Positions 35,774 to 43,283 of a DNA stretch of 43,472 nt are shown here, piece by piece. Positions within the stretch are counted from its first letter, which is position 1, and every line of letters starts with the position of its first letter. Where the stretch lies: positions 1 through 43,472 of the forward strand of contig CAYZSU010000009.1 of NCBI GenBank assembly GCA_964480565.1, read 5' to 3'. The position numbers were made by a program, and so were the translations under genes. Source of the DNA: CAYZSU01 sp964480565. Lineage in GTDB: Bacteria > UBA10199 > 2-02-FULL-44-16 > JAAZCA01. The notes under the pieces were generated by a model. It searched no databases. It worked only from the letters and a program-made list of their open reading frames with translations, and was not told the DNA's origin.

Positions 35774-36892
35774 TTACTTAACACCCAAATGCATTAATTT
35801 GGGAACATCCCATGATACATCAATGCGTGCGCGTTGTTGAGGCAATCCTTTTTTAAGCGCTGATCCAACGATCAATGGCAATGATACGCTTGGCTCCACA
35901 AATGCCATGGCATGCGTGGCTTCCTTGCTGACTTTTCCCCAGCTCGTGGCTTCTGATAATGTGGATCCGGATAATCCACCCCAATGCGGCGAATCCGTTG
36001 TTGTTTGAATCGCATAGCGATGACCGCCCGTATCCATGCCGAAAATATAGGCCATCACCACGGAGTCATTGATGAAATTTTTTGGCACGCCACCCGCCAC
36101 ATAAATAGCCGATGTACACGGCGATTTCACCACCAATTGTGTCAGTTCATAATTATCACGAATGGAGTCGATTACCACACCCTCACGATTTTCTTCCACG
36201 CAACGATGGTAATGTTCGGTCAATCCAATACCAATGGACGAATCATTAATCGCTGGTGCAAATATTGGCACACCATGCTTGGCCGCAGTGCCTAAAATAG
36301 AATGATCATCCGCAATGGTTTGGCCTAAAATTTCTATAAATTGACGCGATGAATAGCGACCGGCTGGTAACGAATCCGCAAAATGACCGATCGAACAATC
36401 AAGCCGCCAAAAGGCATCTTCATCCACATAGGTATCATAAATACGATCGATATATAAATCGCGCAATTTCTTATCATCCGCCAAAGGCGTGCCTTTGGAA
36501 TGCTTAAACCCCATGGCTTGATAAAAATCCTGATATAAAATCGCGCCTGTGGACACAATCACATCCACCATTTTATGCTCGATCATATCGCGAATCACTT
36601 TGCGAAGACCGGCCGCAATTAATGGGCCTGCCAGCCCTAAAAATACAGTGGGACGATCCGTATCCATCATCATTTTTTCTACAACCTTGGCACAATCCCC
36701 GATATTGCGTGCCTGTATGGATGTATTGGCATAGGCATCCACCAATTGATCGATGGAATTAATTTTGTCCAAATCCAATTGAGTAATTGGCAATTGCAAA
36801 AATTCTTTTTTTTCTTTTTTCTCCGAATCATTTAAATTTGGAAATTGATAATTTTTTGATTCTGTTAATAGTTCAAACGATCGTTTTGTCAT
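35774..36892 (-). CDS. Deoxyhypusine-synthase-like protein (bacterial DHS homologue)
   Basis: In eukaryotes and archaea, deoxyhypusine synthase moves an aminobutyl group from spermidine to a lysine of eIF5A with NAD; bacterial homologues have unclear targets, and homospermidine synthases belong to this family. The 372-aa protein has the family layout, with TVFLGLAGPLIAAGLRKVIRDMI, VSTGAILYQDFYQ, IFAPAINDSSIGI and YVAGGVPKNFI. The catalytic lysine block appears as SEATSWGKV near residue 320. GAAGGAG lies seven bases before the ATG. It is last in a flavoprotein - HAD phosphatase - DHS unit. No eIF5A-like gene is in this window. Confidence 0.92.
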   Translation of the reverse strand: MTKRSFELLTESKNYQFPNLNDSEKKEKKEFLQLPITQLDLDKINSIDQLVDAYANTSIQARNIGDCAKVVEKMMMDTDRPTVFLGLAGPLIAAGLRKVIRDMIEHKMVDVIVSTGAILYQDFYQAMGFKHSKGTPLADDKKLRDLYIDRIYDTYVDEDAFWRLDCSIGHFADSLPAGRYSSRQFIEILGQTIADDHSILGTAAKHGVPIFAPAINDSSIGIGLTEHYHRCVEENREGVVIDSIRDNYELTQLVVKSPCTSAIYVAGGVPKNFINDSVVMAYIFGMDTGGHRYAIQTTTDSPHWGGLSGSTLSEATSWGKVSKEATHAMAFVEPSVSLPLIVGSALKKGLPQQRARIDVSWDVPKLMHLGVK

Positions 36893-36949
36893 TGATTAAC
36901 TCCTTCATTTTTTTAGATAGTTGGCATTGCCTTCGATTATATACACTCT

Positions 36950-37606
36950 CTAAGTATCTATATTCAAAATAGTATCCACCACAATATCGGCTTGTTTTAA
37001 ATACAATGCATCATATGAATTACTGACTCCCACACAAAAGAGACCTGCAGCTTTAGCAGCAGCAATACCCTTTGGTGAATCTTCAATCGCCATTACTTGA
37101 CCAGGCAATATATTTTCTTCAATCCGTTGGCTAATATTTTCGAAAGCACGAATATACCCTTCCGGGTCAGGCTTTCCTTTGCCCACACTATCGGATGCAA
37201 TAATGGGATTAAATATGGATGGCCATTTTAATTGATGTAAAATAAATTCAATTTCACTGCGATTGGCGCCGCTGCATATGGCCAATGGATAATGTTGATT
37301 CACATGTTTTACAAATTCTTCCACCCCTGGAAGAAGCGGTACTTTCTGAGAAAGCGATGATAAGCAATACTGTGTTTTGTCATCAATTAATTGTTTTTTC
37401 TGATTCGCATCCCAATAGATTTTCGAATTTTTCGCAACTGCATTTAAAAAATCATTATCCGTTAATCCAATATATTCGCGATGATATATATCATCGTCAA
37501 ATGTAATACCCATAGGCTCTAAAACTGCTAGCCATGCATCAAAATGAATGGGCTCCGTATCCGTAATAATTCCATCAAAATCAAATATAATCGCTTTTAT
37601 TGTCAT
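36950..37606 (-). CDS. HAD-superfamily phosphatase, beta-phosphoglucomutase-like
   Basis: A 218-aa HAD hydrolase with a helical cap between the core motifs. Motif I is FDFDGIITDTEP (Asp nucleophile in the first half), motif II LAICSGANRSE, motif III with the lysine GKGKPDPEGYIRAF and motif IV AIEDSPKGIAAAKAAG. The pattern fits the beta-phosphoglucomutase/phosphonatase-like branch, which acts on sugar or small phosphate esters. It lies 12 bases after the flavoprotein gene and 57 bases before the DHS gene. Confidence 0.93.
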   Translation of the reverse strand: MTIKAIIFDFDGIITDTEPIHFDAWLAVLEPMGITFDDDIYHREYIGLTDNDFLNAVAKNSKIYWDANQKKQLIDDKTQYCLSSLSQKVPLLPGVEEFVKHVNQHYPLAICSGANRSEIEFILHQLKWPSIFNPIIASDSVGKGKPDPEGYIRAFENISQRIEENILPGQVMAIEDSPKGIAAAKAAGLFCVGVSNSYDALYLKQADIVVDTILNIDT

Positions 37607-37618
37607 AATAAATCGCTG

Positions 37619-38536
37619 CTACTTTCTTAAATAATCATCCACTGCCAACCCTGCAATATGCCCCTGTGCCGCAGAAACGATAATTGACTGAGGTTGCGCG
37701 CAAAGTATATCCCCACACGCCCATACTCCTTGCACACTACTCATCAATCGTTCATCCACTTTTATACCTTTATTTTCTGCTCGCTCAATTCCATCATTAG
37801 CAAATGATGCACTCGCCTGATTGGAATATAGATAATTAAATAAACCATTAACTGCCAATTCCACTTGTTTGCCACTTTGCAACACATGGATACCTTCCAG
37901 ATGTGCATCACCCATCATGTCCGTAATACTGGATGAATATAAAATTTCCACATGTGATTTTTTTTGCAAATCCTGGATTAATGCCATATCACAATCCACT
38001 TTATTGGAAGGAATAATAACATATAGCTGACTCACGATACCACTTAAATACTGCGCTGCTTCGATCATATGTGTATCTTTACCTACAATCGCTGTTGGCT
38101 TCTGACATACATATTGTGCATCAAGCGTTATATCATAATACACACCTTTACCTAGCCATTTTTTCTCATCACGCAGATTATGACATCGCTTGGCAGCCCC
38201 TGTCGCAATCACAATGGAGCGCGCATATAATTCCCGTCCATTGTCCGTCATAATTGTCATTGGTTTTTTTTCCGCACGCATGCTAGTTACAGCATCAATT
38301 AAAAAATGTGCGCCACAGTGATCGGTTTGCTTTCGCATATAACCCAATAATTCCTCGCCACTTAATGCCTCTAACACACCAGGAAAATCGTGCACACACT
38401 GCAAGCTCGCTAAATACCCCTGCTTAATACTGCGATCAACAACCAATGTATTCCACCCACGCCCTGCAATAACCATAGCTGCACGACATCCCGCTGGTCC
38501 ACCGCCCACAATAATGCTATCATAATTTGTATTCAT
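37619..38536 (-). CDS. Thioredoxin-reductase-like flavoprotein without a CxxC motif
   Basis: A 305-aa FAD/NAD(P)-dependent oxidoreductase of the thioredoxin-reductase fold. FAD binding is seen in YDSIIVGGGPAGCRAAMVIAG at the start; the second nucleotide site has AIVGKDTHMIEAAQYLSG; the FAD C-terminal motif is GVWACGDILCAQPQSIIVSAAQGHIAGLAVDDYL. The redox-active CxxC, usually in a CATCDG-like segment just before the second dinucleotide site, is replaced by YYDITLDA. It therefore cannot reduce thioredoxin in the normal way and may act on another acceptor (ferredoxin-NADP reductase-like members of the fold also lack CxxC). It heads the operon with HAD and DHS. Confidence 0.9.
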   Translation of the reverse strand: MNTNYDSIIVGGGPAGCRAAMVIAGRGWNTLVVDRSIKQGYLASLQCVHDFPGVLEALSGEELLGYMRKQTDHCGAHFLIDAVTSMRAEKKPMTIMTDNGRELYARSIVIATGAAKRCHNLRDEKKWLGKGVYYDITLDAQYVCQKPTAIVGKDTHMIEAAQYLSGIVSQLYVIIPSNKVDCDMALIQDLQKKSHVEILYSSSITDMMGDAHLEGIHVLQSGKQVELAVNGLFNYLYSNQASASFANDGIERAENKGIKVDERLMSSVQGVWACGDILCAQPQSIIVSAAQGHIAGLAVDDYLRK

Positions 38537-38540
38537 AACT

Positions 38541-38719
38541 CATCCTATTGTCTAATAAATCCAGTATTCGTTATAGGGGTTTGCGTCACCCCCTCCGTCA
38601 GCAAAAGCTGCCAGAGCCTCCCCCTCACGCTCGCATTGCGAGCTGCACGAGCATAAGCCCGTGAAAACCCACATAGGGGTTTGCGTCATCCATTCACTCT
38701 ATTGCCTAATAAATCCAGT
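38541..38719. repeat. GC-rich intergenic block with short direct repeats
   Basis: Two short repeats enclose a GC-rich stretch. ATAGGGGTTTGCGTCA occurs at 38573-38588 and again at 38673-38688, exactly 100 bp apart. ATTG-C/T-CTAATAAATCCAGT occurs at 38547-38565 and again at 38701-38719, where it is the 3-prime end of the neighbouring gene. Between them lie hairpins such as CTCGCATTGCGAG. The base composition differs from the AT-rich surroundings. It may be the relic of a local duplication or a small inserted element. Confidence 0.65.
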
Positions 38720-39403
38720 GTCTATAATACGTCCGATTTTTTGTTTTTTCTTACAGCATCGAATTCTCTGTTTTCCATCACGATATCGAAATTCTGCTAT
38801 CACATAAATCAATGGCGGTTTATGTGATTCAAATTTATACGCGACACGCGCAAGTGTGGGATGCCATCCCATACCTTCTATAAAAAATAAAATCCCGCCC
38901 GCACTAGGTTTCTTATTGAACTGTTTATCGGGCACTCCCCCTTGAAATGCAACCATGTACTCTGCAATATTTTTTGCTAAGTCCACTTGCTTGGCTTCAC
39001 CCAATCCCTTCTTTATAATAATCGTTGGCGCCCAAATCAGTTGAAAATCGTGCCGACGGCTATCACGAATTCGACCGGGTCGTATGGATACAATATTATC
39101 ACTCATAGCGAGTAAATCATGAGTTAATTTTTTCACTAGCTGATCTTCACTTAATACAATCGCATTACTTTTTTTATTTGCAGCCATGCCGTACGGTGAT
39201 CCCATAATTACAAGCACCGCTATTATGGAGCTGGTAAAAAATAGCAATTTGTGAGATTGTTCAAAAAGGCCCAAATTCAAGGCAGACAGTAAATTCAATG
39301 AGCGCAAATACATACGAGTATGTAACCGATTTGAATTTGCTGAGCAACACCGAAGATGAGCGTTTGTGTGCAACCCCATTATCATAAACAAAATATATTG
39401 CAT
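38699..39403 (-). CDS. Exported protein of unknown function whose leader contains a fold-back repeat
   Basis: 234 aa as read from the ATG at 39403, which has AAGGAGG upstream. Residues 1-10 (MQYILFMIMG) and 50-75 (LLFFTSSIIAVLVIMGSPYGMAA) together look like a signal peptide, but about 39 residues between them come from repeat C (39258-39374). The mature part has IVSIRPGRIRDSRRHDFQLIWAP, then AEYMVAFQGGVPDKQFNKKP and VIAEFRYRDGKQRIRCCKKKQKIGRI, and no family was recognised. Either translation truly includes the repeat, or the working start lies downstream, for example the TTG at 39247. The gene follows the exonuclease after 14 bases. Confidence 0.6.
   Translation of the reverse strand: MQYILFMIMGLHTNAHLRCCSANSNRLHTRMYLRSLNLLSALNLGLFEQSHKLLFFTSSIIAVLVIMGSPYGMAANKKSNAIVLSEDQLVKKLTHDLLAMSDNIVSIRPGRIRDSRRHDFQLIWAPTIIIKKGLGEAKQVDLAKNIAEYMVAFQGGVPDKQFNKKPSAGGILFFIEGMGWHPTLARVAYKFESHKPPLIYVIAEFRYRDGKQRIRCCKKKQKIGRIIDTGFIRQ
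39258..39374. repeat. Fold-back repeat C, in frame inside an export leader
   Basis: On the plus strand the segment begins TGTTCAAAAAGGCCCAAATT, has ACAGTAAATTCAATGAGCGC, the centre ACATACGAGTATGT, then ACCGATTTGAATTTGCTGAG, and ends AAGATGAGCGTTTGTGTGC. The inner arms CAGTAAATTCAAT and ATTTGAATTTGCTG are nearly complementary, so a long stem is expected. The order of blocks matches repeats A and B. Length is close to 117 bp, a multiple of three, and the insert stays open in the frame of the 38699-39403 gene on the minus strand. Confidence 0.7.
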
Positions 39404-39417
39404 ACTTGTTTCCCTCC

Positions 39418-40011
39418 TTAAAATAATGATCCTTGTAAATCCATTTCATCATTTTCTTTTGGATGTGCAATCTCCCAATCCACCTTTACCACACGATTAC
39501 CACCTTTGAATTTATCCACAAAAATTAATTCATTATTCGTCGCACCATATTCATACACATCCTTTGTAATGCGCACATCGTCCAAACAATATTTTTTTAA
39601 TGCGTCCATATTGCCTTCTTGAAAATAGCGAACCGCATCCAATCCATTGCCACTTTTACTACTATTTAATGTCCCCTTGGCAATATTATCCAAACTAATA
39701 CGATGGCCTAAGGTTTTATGAACTATTTCCAGCATATCAAGTTGTGGAAATTTTTGAATGGGAAACGGAATATATTTTTGCAAAATTGGCACATCGAATC
39801 GTCGGCTATTAAACCCAACAAGCAATGGTTTTTCCTGAAGACGTTCGATTAATGCACCCAAATCAGTGGCTTCAAAAATCGCATACTCATCAGTGCGATA
39901 ATCGTATACGCCGATCACTGACATATTTAAATCGGTTATTTTTGATCGATCTTTTAAATCTGCAAATGTATTGCTTGTTTCAATATCAAATACCAAAATA
40001 TTTTGACTCAT
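39418..40011 (-). CDS. DEDD-type 3-prime to 5-prime exonuclease (RNase-H-like)
   Basis: A 197-aa stand-alone exonuclease domain. The acidic metal ligands are seen in ILVFDIETSN (DxE), LLVGFNSRRFDVPIL (with the FD) and YCLDDVRITKDVYEYG (two late Asp residues). The late part fits the predicted polysaccharide-biosynthesis/RNase_H_2-type exonucleases found in delta-type proteobacteria. It probably acts on DNA or RNA ends. It starts 19 bases after the putA-type dehydrogenase and ends 14 bases before the secreted unknown, so all three may share a transcript. Confidence 0.87.
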   Translation of the reverse strand: MSQNILVFDIETSNTFADLKDRSKITDLNMSVIGVYDYRTDEYAIFEATDLGALIERLQEKPLLVGFNSRRFDVPILQKYIPFPIQKFPQLDMLEIVHKTLGHRISLDNIAKGTLNSSKSGNGLDAVRYFQEGNMDALKKYCLDDVRITKDVYEYGATNNELIFVDKFKGGNRVVKVDWEIAHPKENDEMDLQGSLF

Positions 40012-40030
40012 TTTTTCCCTCCTCCTGGGA

Positions 40031-41665
40031 TTATCCTTTCATATACGGATACAAGTAATCGGTGGGTGCACAAAAATTTTCTTTGATTGTCCGAGGCGAC
40101 ACCCATCGCAATAAATTCAATTCTGACCCTGCCTTATCATTGGTACCTGATGCACGCGATCCGCCAAATGGCTGCTGGCCAACCACTGCACCGGTGGGCT
40201 TATCATTGATATAAAAATTTCCCGCACTAAAACGCAATTTTGCCATGGCAGCCACAATAGCCTGTCGATCATTGGCAAAAATAGCACCGGTTAATGCATA
40301 GGGTGATGTCTGATCACATAATGCCAATACATCGTCATAATCCGCATCATCATATATATAAACGGTAATCACCGGGCCAAAAATTTCCTCTTGCATGGTT
40401 TTATACAAAGGATCCGTGGTTTGAATTAATGTGGGAGAAATAAAATACCCTCGCGAATCATCGCAGTTGCCACCTGCAAGAATCGTTGCATCTGGGCTTT
40501 CTTTTGCATGATCGATATAATTTGAAATTGTATTAAACGATGATTGATCAATTACTGCGCCCATGAAATTTGTAAAATCGCACACGTCACCCATCTTTAT
40601 ACTGGCAATTTGTTCCAATAAAGGCGTCTTAATTTTCTGCCAAATACGTTTAGGAATATAGGCACGTGATGCTGCTGAACATTTTTGACCTTGGTATTCA
40701 AATGCCCCGCGAATAATCGCAGTTGTTAATATATCGGCATCGCATGATGGATGAGCCACAATAAAATCTTTACCCCCTGTTTCGCCAACAATACGTGGAT
40801 ACGATTGATAGTCGCTAATATGCTGGCCAATTATTTGCCACATATGCTGAAATGTTTGAGTTGATCCGGTAAAATGAAGTCCTGCAAGCTCTGGATGAGT
40901 AAGCAATGCATCCCCAATATCCTTACCTGGCCCGGAAATCATATTGATCACACCATTTGGCAAACCCGCTTCTTTTAAAATTTGCATGACCATGTACGAT
41001 GATACCATGGATGTGGATGCAGGTTTCCAAATAACTGTATTGCCCATAAGCGCGGGAGCCGTTGGTAAATTTCCAGCAATTGCAGTAAAATTAAATGGCG
41101 TTACTGCCAATACAAAACCATCGAGCGGACGATGATCCAGTCGATTCCAAATACCTTTGCCAGATATGGGCTGACTCTCGTAAATACGCTGCATAAAGTG
41201 TACATTAAATCGCAAAAAATCAATGAGCTCACATGCCGAATCAATTTCCGCTTGATATACGGTTTTACTCTGGCCCAGCATGGTAGCGGCATTGAGTTGT
41301 GCGCGATATTTTACTGCAATCAATTCTGCGGCGCGCAAAAAAATACTCGCCCGATCCTCCCACGCCATATTGCTCCAACCAGCTTTGGCTTTGTTTGCAG
41401 CAGTTATACCTTGCGCAATATGTGATTGATCGGCCTGTTGATATACACCCAGTATCTGTTGGTGATCATGCGGCATCCGGCATGTGCCTGTATGTTTAGC
41501 GCGAACTTTCTGGCCATCGATGATCAACGGAATATCATAATGCGTGGATTTAACTTGATCAATTGCCTGCACTAACTTGCATTGCTCAGCACTACCCGAT
41601 ACGTATGATAATATCGGTTCATTTTCAGGCATGGGCACTTGTGATTTGGCGTTTATCATACGCAT
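40031..41665 (-). CDS. pruA: Delta-1-pyrroline-5-carboxylate dehydrogenase (ALDH4 type)
   Basis: P5C dehydrogenase oxidises glutamate semialdehyde to glutamate with NAD, the second step of proline catabolism. The 544-aa size and pattern fit the stand-alone ALDH4A1-like branch rather than the bifunctional PutA. Visible blocks: VTPFNFTAIAGNLPTAPALMGNTVIWKPAS, GLHFTGSTQTFQHMW, the general base in VGETGGKDFIV and the active-site Cys in YQGQKCSAASRAYIP. The C-terminus has FGGSRASGTNDKAGSELNLLRWVSPRTIKE. A proline dehydrogenase partner is not in this window. A ribosome site AAAGGAG lies six bases upstream of the start. Confidence 0.95.
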   Translation of the reverse strand: MRMINAKSQVPMPENEPILSYVSGSAEQCKLVQAIDQVKSTHYDIPLIIDGQKVRAKHTGTCRMPHDHQQILGVYQQADQSHIAQGITAANKAKAGWSNMAWEDRASIFLRAAELIAVKYRAQLNAATMLGQSKTVYQAEIDSACELIDFLRFNVHFMQRIYESQPISGKGIWNRLDHRPLDGFVLAVTPFNFTAIAGNLPTAPALMGNTVIWKPASTSMVSSYMVMQILKEAGLPNGVINMISGPGKDIGDALLTHPELAGLHFTGSTQTFQHMWQIIGQHISDYQSYPRIVGETGGKDFIVAHPSCDADILTTAIIRGAFEYQGQKCSAASRAYIPKRIWQKIKTPLLEQIASIKMGDVCDFTNFMGAVIDQSSFNTISNYIDHAKESPDATILAGGNCDDSRGYFISPTLIQTTDPLYKTMQEEIFGPVITVYIYDDADYDDVLALCDQTSPYALTGAIFANDRQAIVAAMAKLRFSAGNFYINDKPTGAVVGQQPFGGSRASGTNDKAGSELNLLRWVSPRTIKENFCAPTDYLYPYMKG

Positions 41666-41811
41666 CTCCTTTACGGGGCACTATGCAAGCCCGATAATGA
41701 CAGACATTTAGGTGGTCAATTGAGGACGCGCCCTAGTCAAAAATGGAAAATACAGGTTTCAAGCATATGGGTCAACGGTTACTTAATATGAGATTAGAGC
41801 TTTTCGCATCT

Positions 41812-41836
41812 AAAGGGAGTGCTTTTGAGAATGTCT
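41812..41836. repeat. Partial outer arm of the fold-back repeat family, reverse orientation
   Basis: CTAAAGGGAGTGCTTTTGAG (about 41812-41831) is the reverse complement of the TTTTTGAGCACTCCCTTTA block that ends repeats A and B. The rest of the repeat is not recognisable here. It lies in the 361-bp gap between pruA and the ATPase gene. Confidence 0.35.
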
Positions 41837-41849
41837 ATCTACGTGAGTT

Positions 41850-41893
41850 TTCGACTACCCTTCGACTCTGCGGTCACTGAGCGATAGTCGAAG
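41850..41893. repeat. GC-richer inverted repeat (CTTCGACT...AGTCGAAG)
   Basis: CTTCGACT (41860-41867) and AGTCGAAG (41886-41893) form an 8-bp inverted repeat with an 18-base loop containing GCGGTCACTGAGCG. The motif resembles short palindromic repeats with CTTCGACT...GCTCAG cores seen in many bacterial genomes. Function unknown. Confidence 0.5.
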
Positions 41894-41984
41894 TGCAAGG
41901 TCCCGCTCAGACGCCAACTCTCAGGCACCGGTCGTCAACTCTGATGATTATATTGATGACATTGCTATCAGGATGAGTTTTTTT

Positions 41985-42017
41985 GAAGCTCTTTCATGCA
42001 TGAAGTTCTTTTTTTAA
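41985..42017 (+). terminator. Terminator-like hairpin on the plus strand
   Basis: TTCATGCATGAA (41993-42004) is a perfect palindrome, flanked by pairing bases and followed by TTCTTTTTTT. The T-run points to plus-strand termination, yet no plus-strand gene is visible upstream in 41690-41985. It either ends an unrecognised small RNA or is coincidental. Confidence 0.35.
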
Positions 42018-42026
42018 ACCACCCAA

Positions 42027-43220
42027 TTAACTAATCCCATACCATGGAACAATTTGCACATTTTTGAATCTCAAATACTCATCTCCGCCATATATCAATG
42101 CCATATTACTAGATGGCATATGTGTAATTTTTTGCCACATATATAGGTTTGTAAAAAAATCGTCCTGAATGGACATGCCAGATTTAATTTCAACAGCATG
42201 TAGTACCGTACCGAGATCGATAACCATATCTACTTCTTTTTTTTGCGAATTTTGCCAAAAATATAATGGTGAACTCTCACCACAATGCGTAAATGTTTTC
42301 ATCATTTCCGAGTAAACATATGTTTCAAATATCTGCCCCCGTAATGGATGAATCATAATATCCTCAGATTGTCGTATATTTAAAAGCGTACACAATAAAC
42401 CAGAGTCTAAAAAATATACTTTGGGCGCCTTAATCATGCGCTTTCCGAAATTATTATAATATGGATATAGAATATCAATGATATAGCATGTCTGTAAAAT
42501 CGATAGCCACCGTTTAGCTGTCGGTTGGCTGACCCCCGCATCATTTCCCAATGACGTTAGATTAAGTAATCCAGCAGATCTACCAGCAAGTAGTTTGATG
42601 AATATTCCAAAACTTTTTAAATCCCCTACATTGAGCAGCTGCCTTACATCCCTACTAATATAGGTATCATAATAGTCCATATACCACTTAGTCGGGTTTA
42701 ATTGCTTATCGTGAATACGTGGGTAAAAACCATTAAATATCACTTCAAATAAACGTTCTTGAGGCACATTTTTTTTTACTAATTGCTGATTTTTCCAATA
42801 ATCATTTATTTGAGATGGATATAATTCAGACAAGGACAAAGGAAGTAACTTTAAAATTGCAGTCCGACCTGCCAAACTTTGCGATATTTTTTGATCCATT
42901 AAAAACTGCTCTGATCCTGTCAGAATAAATCGACCATCAATGGGATCTTCATCCACAAGTGTTTGAATATAGGAAAACAAATCCGGTACTTGCTGGACTT
43001 CATCAATAATAATATGTGAATTATACCGATAGAAAAACTCCTTTGGATCCGTTTGGGCCAAGGCTCTTTCCATTGGGTCTTCCATGGAAATATAGGTATA
43101 TGTCGGAAAAGCCATCTTTGCTAGCGTGGTTTTCCCTGATTGCCTGGGACCTGTTAGCGTAATCACAGGATATTGTGTGGCAAGTTTTTTTAATTGAGAT
43201 TCAATATGGCGTTTTATCAT
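42027..43220 (-). CDS. AAA ATPase with C-terminal nuclease-like domain (AAA_14/DUF4143)
   Basis: A 397-aa protein of the widespread AAA_14-DUF4143 family. Walker A is TGPRQSGKTTLAK near residues 23-35 and Walker B is HIIIDEVQQVPDLFSYIQTL. FILTGSEQFLMDQKISQSLAGRTAILKLLPLSLSEL is the conserved sensor region. The C-terminal part has a PD-(D/E)xK-like pattern, KEVDMVIDLGTVLHAVEIKSG. The role of the family is not settled; members often occur as orphan genes in accessory regions. A 33-bp palindrome lies just upstream. No partner gene is in the window. Confidence 0.93.
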   Translation of the reverse strand: MIKRHIESQLKKLATQYPVITLTGPRQSGKTTLAKMAFPTYTYISMEDPMERALAQTDPKEFFYRYNSHIIIDEVQQVPDLFSYIQTLVDEDPIDGRFILTGSEQFLMDQKISQSLAGRTAILKLLPLSLSELYPSQINDYWKNQQLVKKNVPQERLFEVIFNGFYPRIHDKQLNPTKWYMDYYDTYISRDVRQLLNVGDLKSFGIFIKLLAGRSAGLLNLTSLGNDAGVSQPTAKRWLSILQTCYIIDILYPYYNNFGKRMIKAPKVYFLDSGLLCTLLNIRQSEDIMIHPLRGQIFETYVYSEMMKTFTHCGESSPLYFWQNSQKKEVDMVIDLGTVLHAVEIKSGMSIQDDFFTNLYMWQKITHMPSSNMALIYGGDEYLRFKNVQIVPWYGIS

Positions 43221-43250
43221 CGCCTATTATTATGACATGATCTTACTTTC

Positions 43251-43283
43251 TTGTAAATCCAATATTCAATATTTGATTTACAA
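43251..43283. promoter_or_regulatory. 33-bp palindrome upstream of the AAA ATPase, probable operator
   Basis: TTGTAAATCCAATATT (43251-43266) and AATATTTGATTTACAA (43268-43283) are complementary at 15 of 16 positions around a single central C. It lies 31 bases upstream of the ATPase start, at the place expected for its promoter. No T-run follows, so an operator or autoregulatory site is more likely than a terminator. The rest of 43221-43472 is AT-rich and shows no gene. Confidence 0.6.

Noticed and set aside
38541..38719. Insertion sequence
   Set aside because: No transposase frame and no terminal inverted repeats; the repeats are short and direct.
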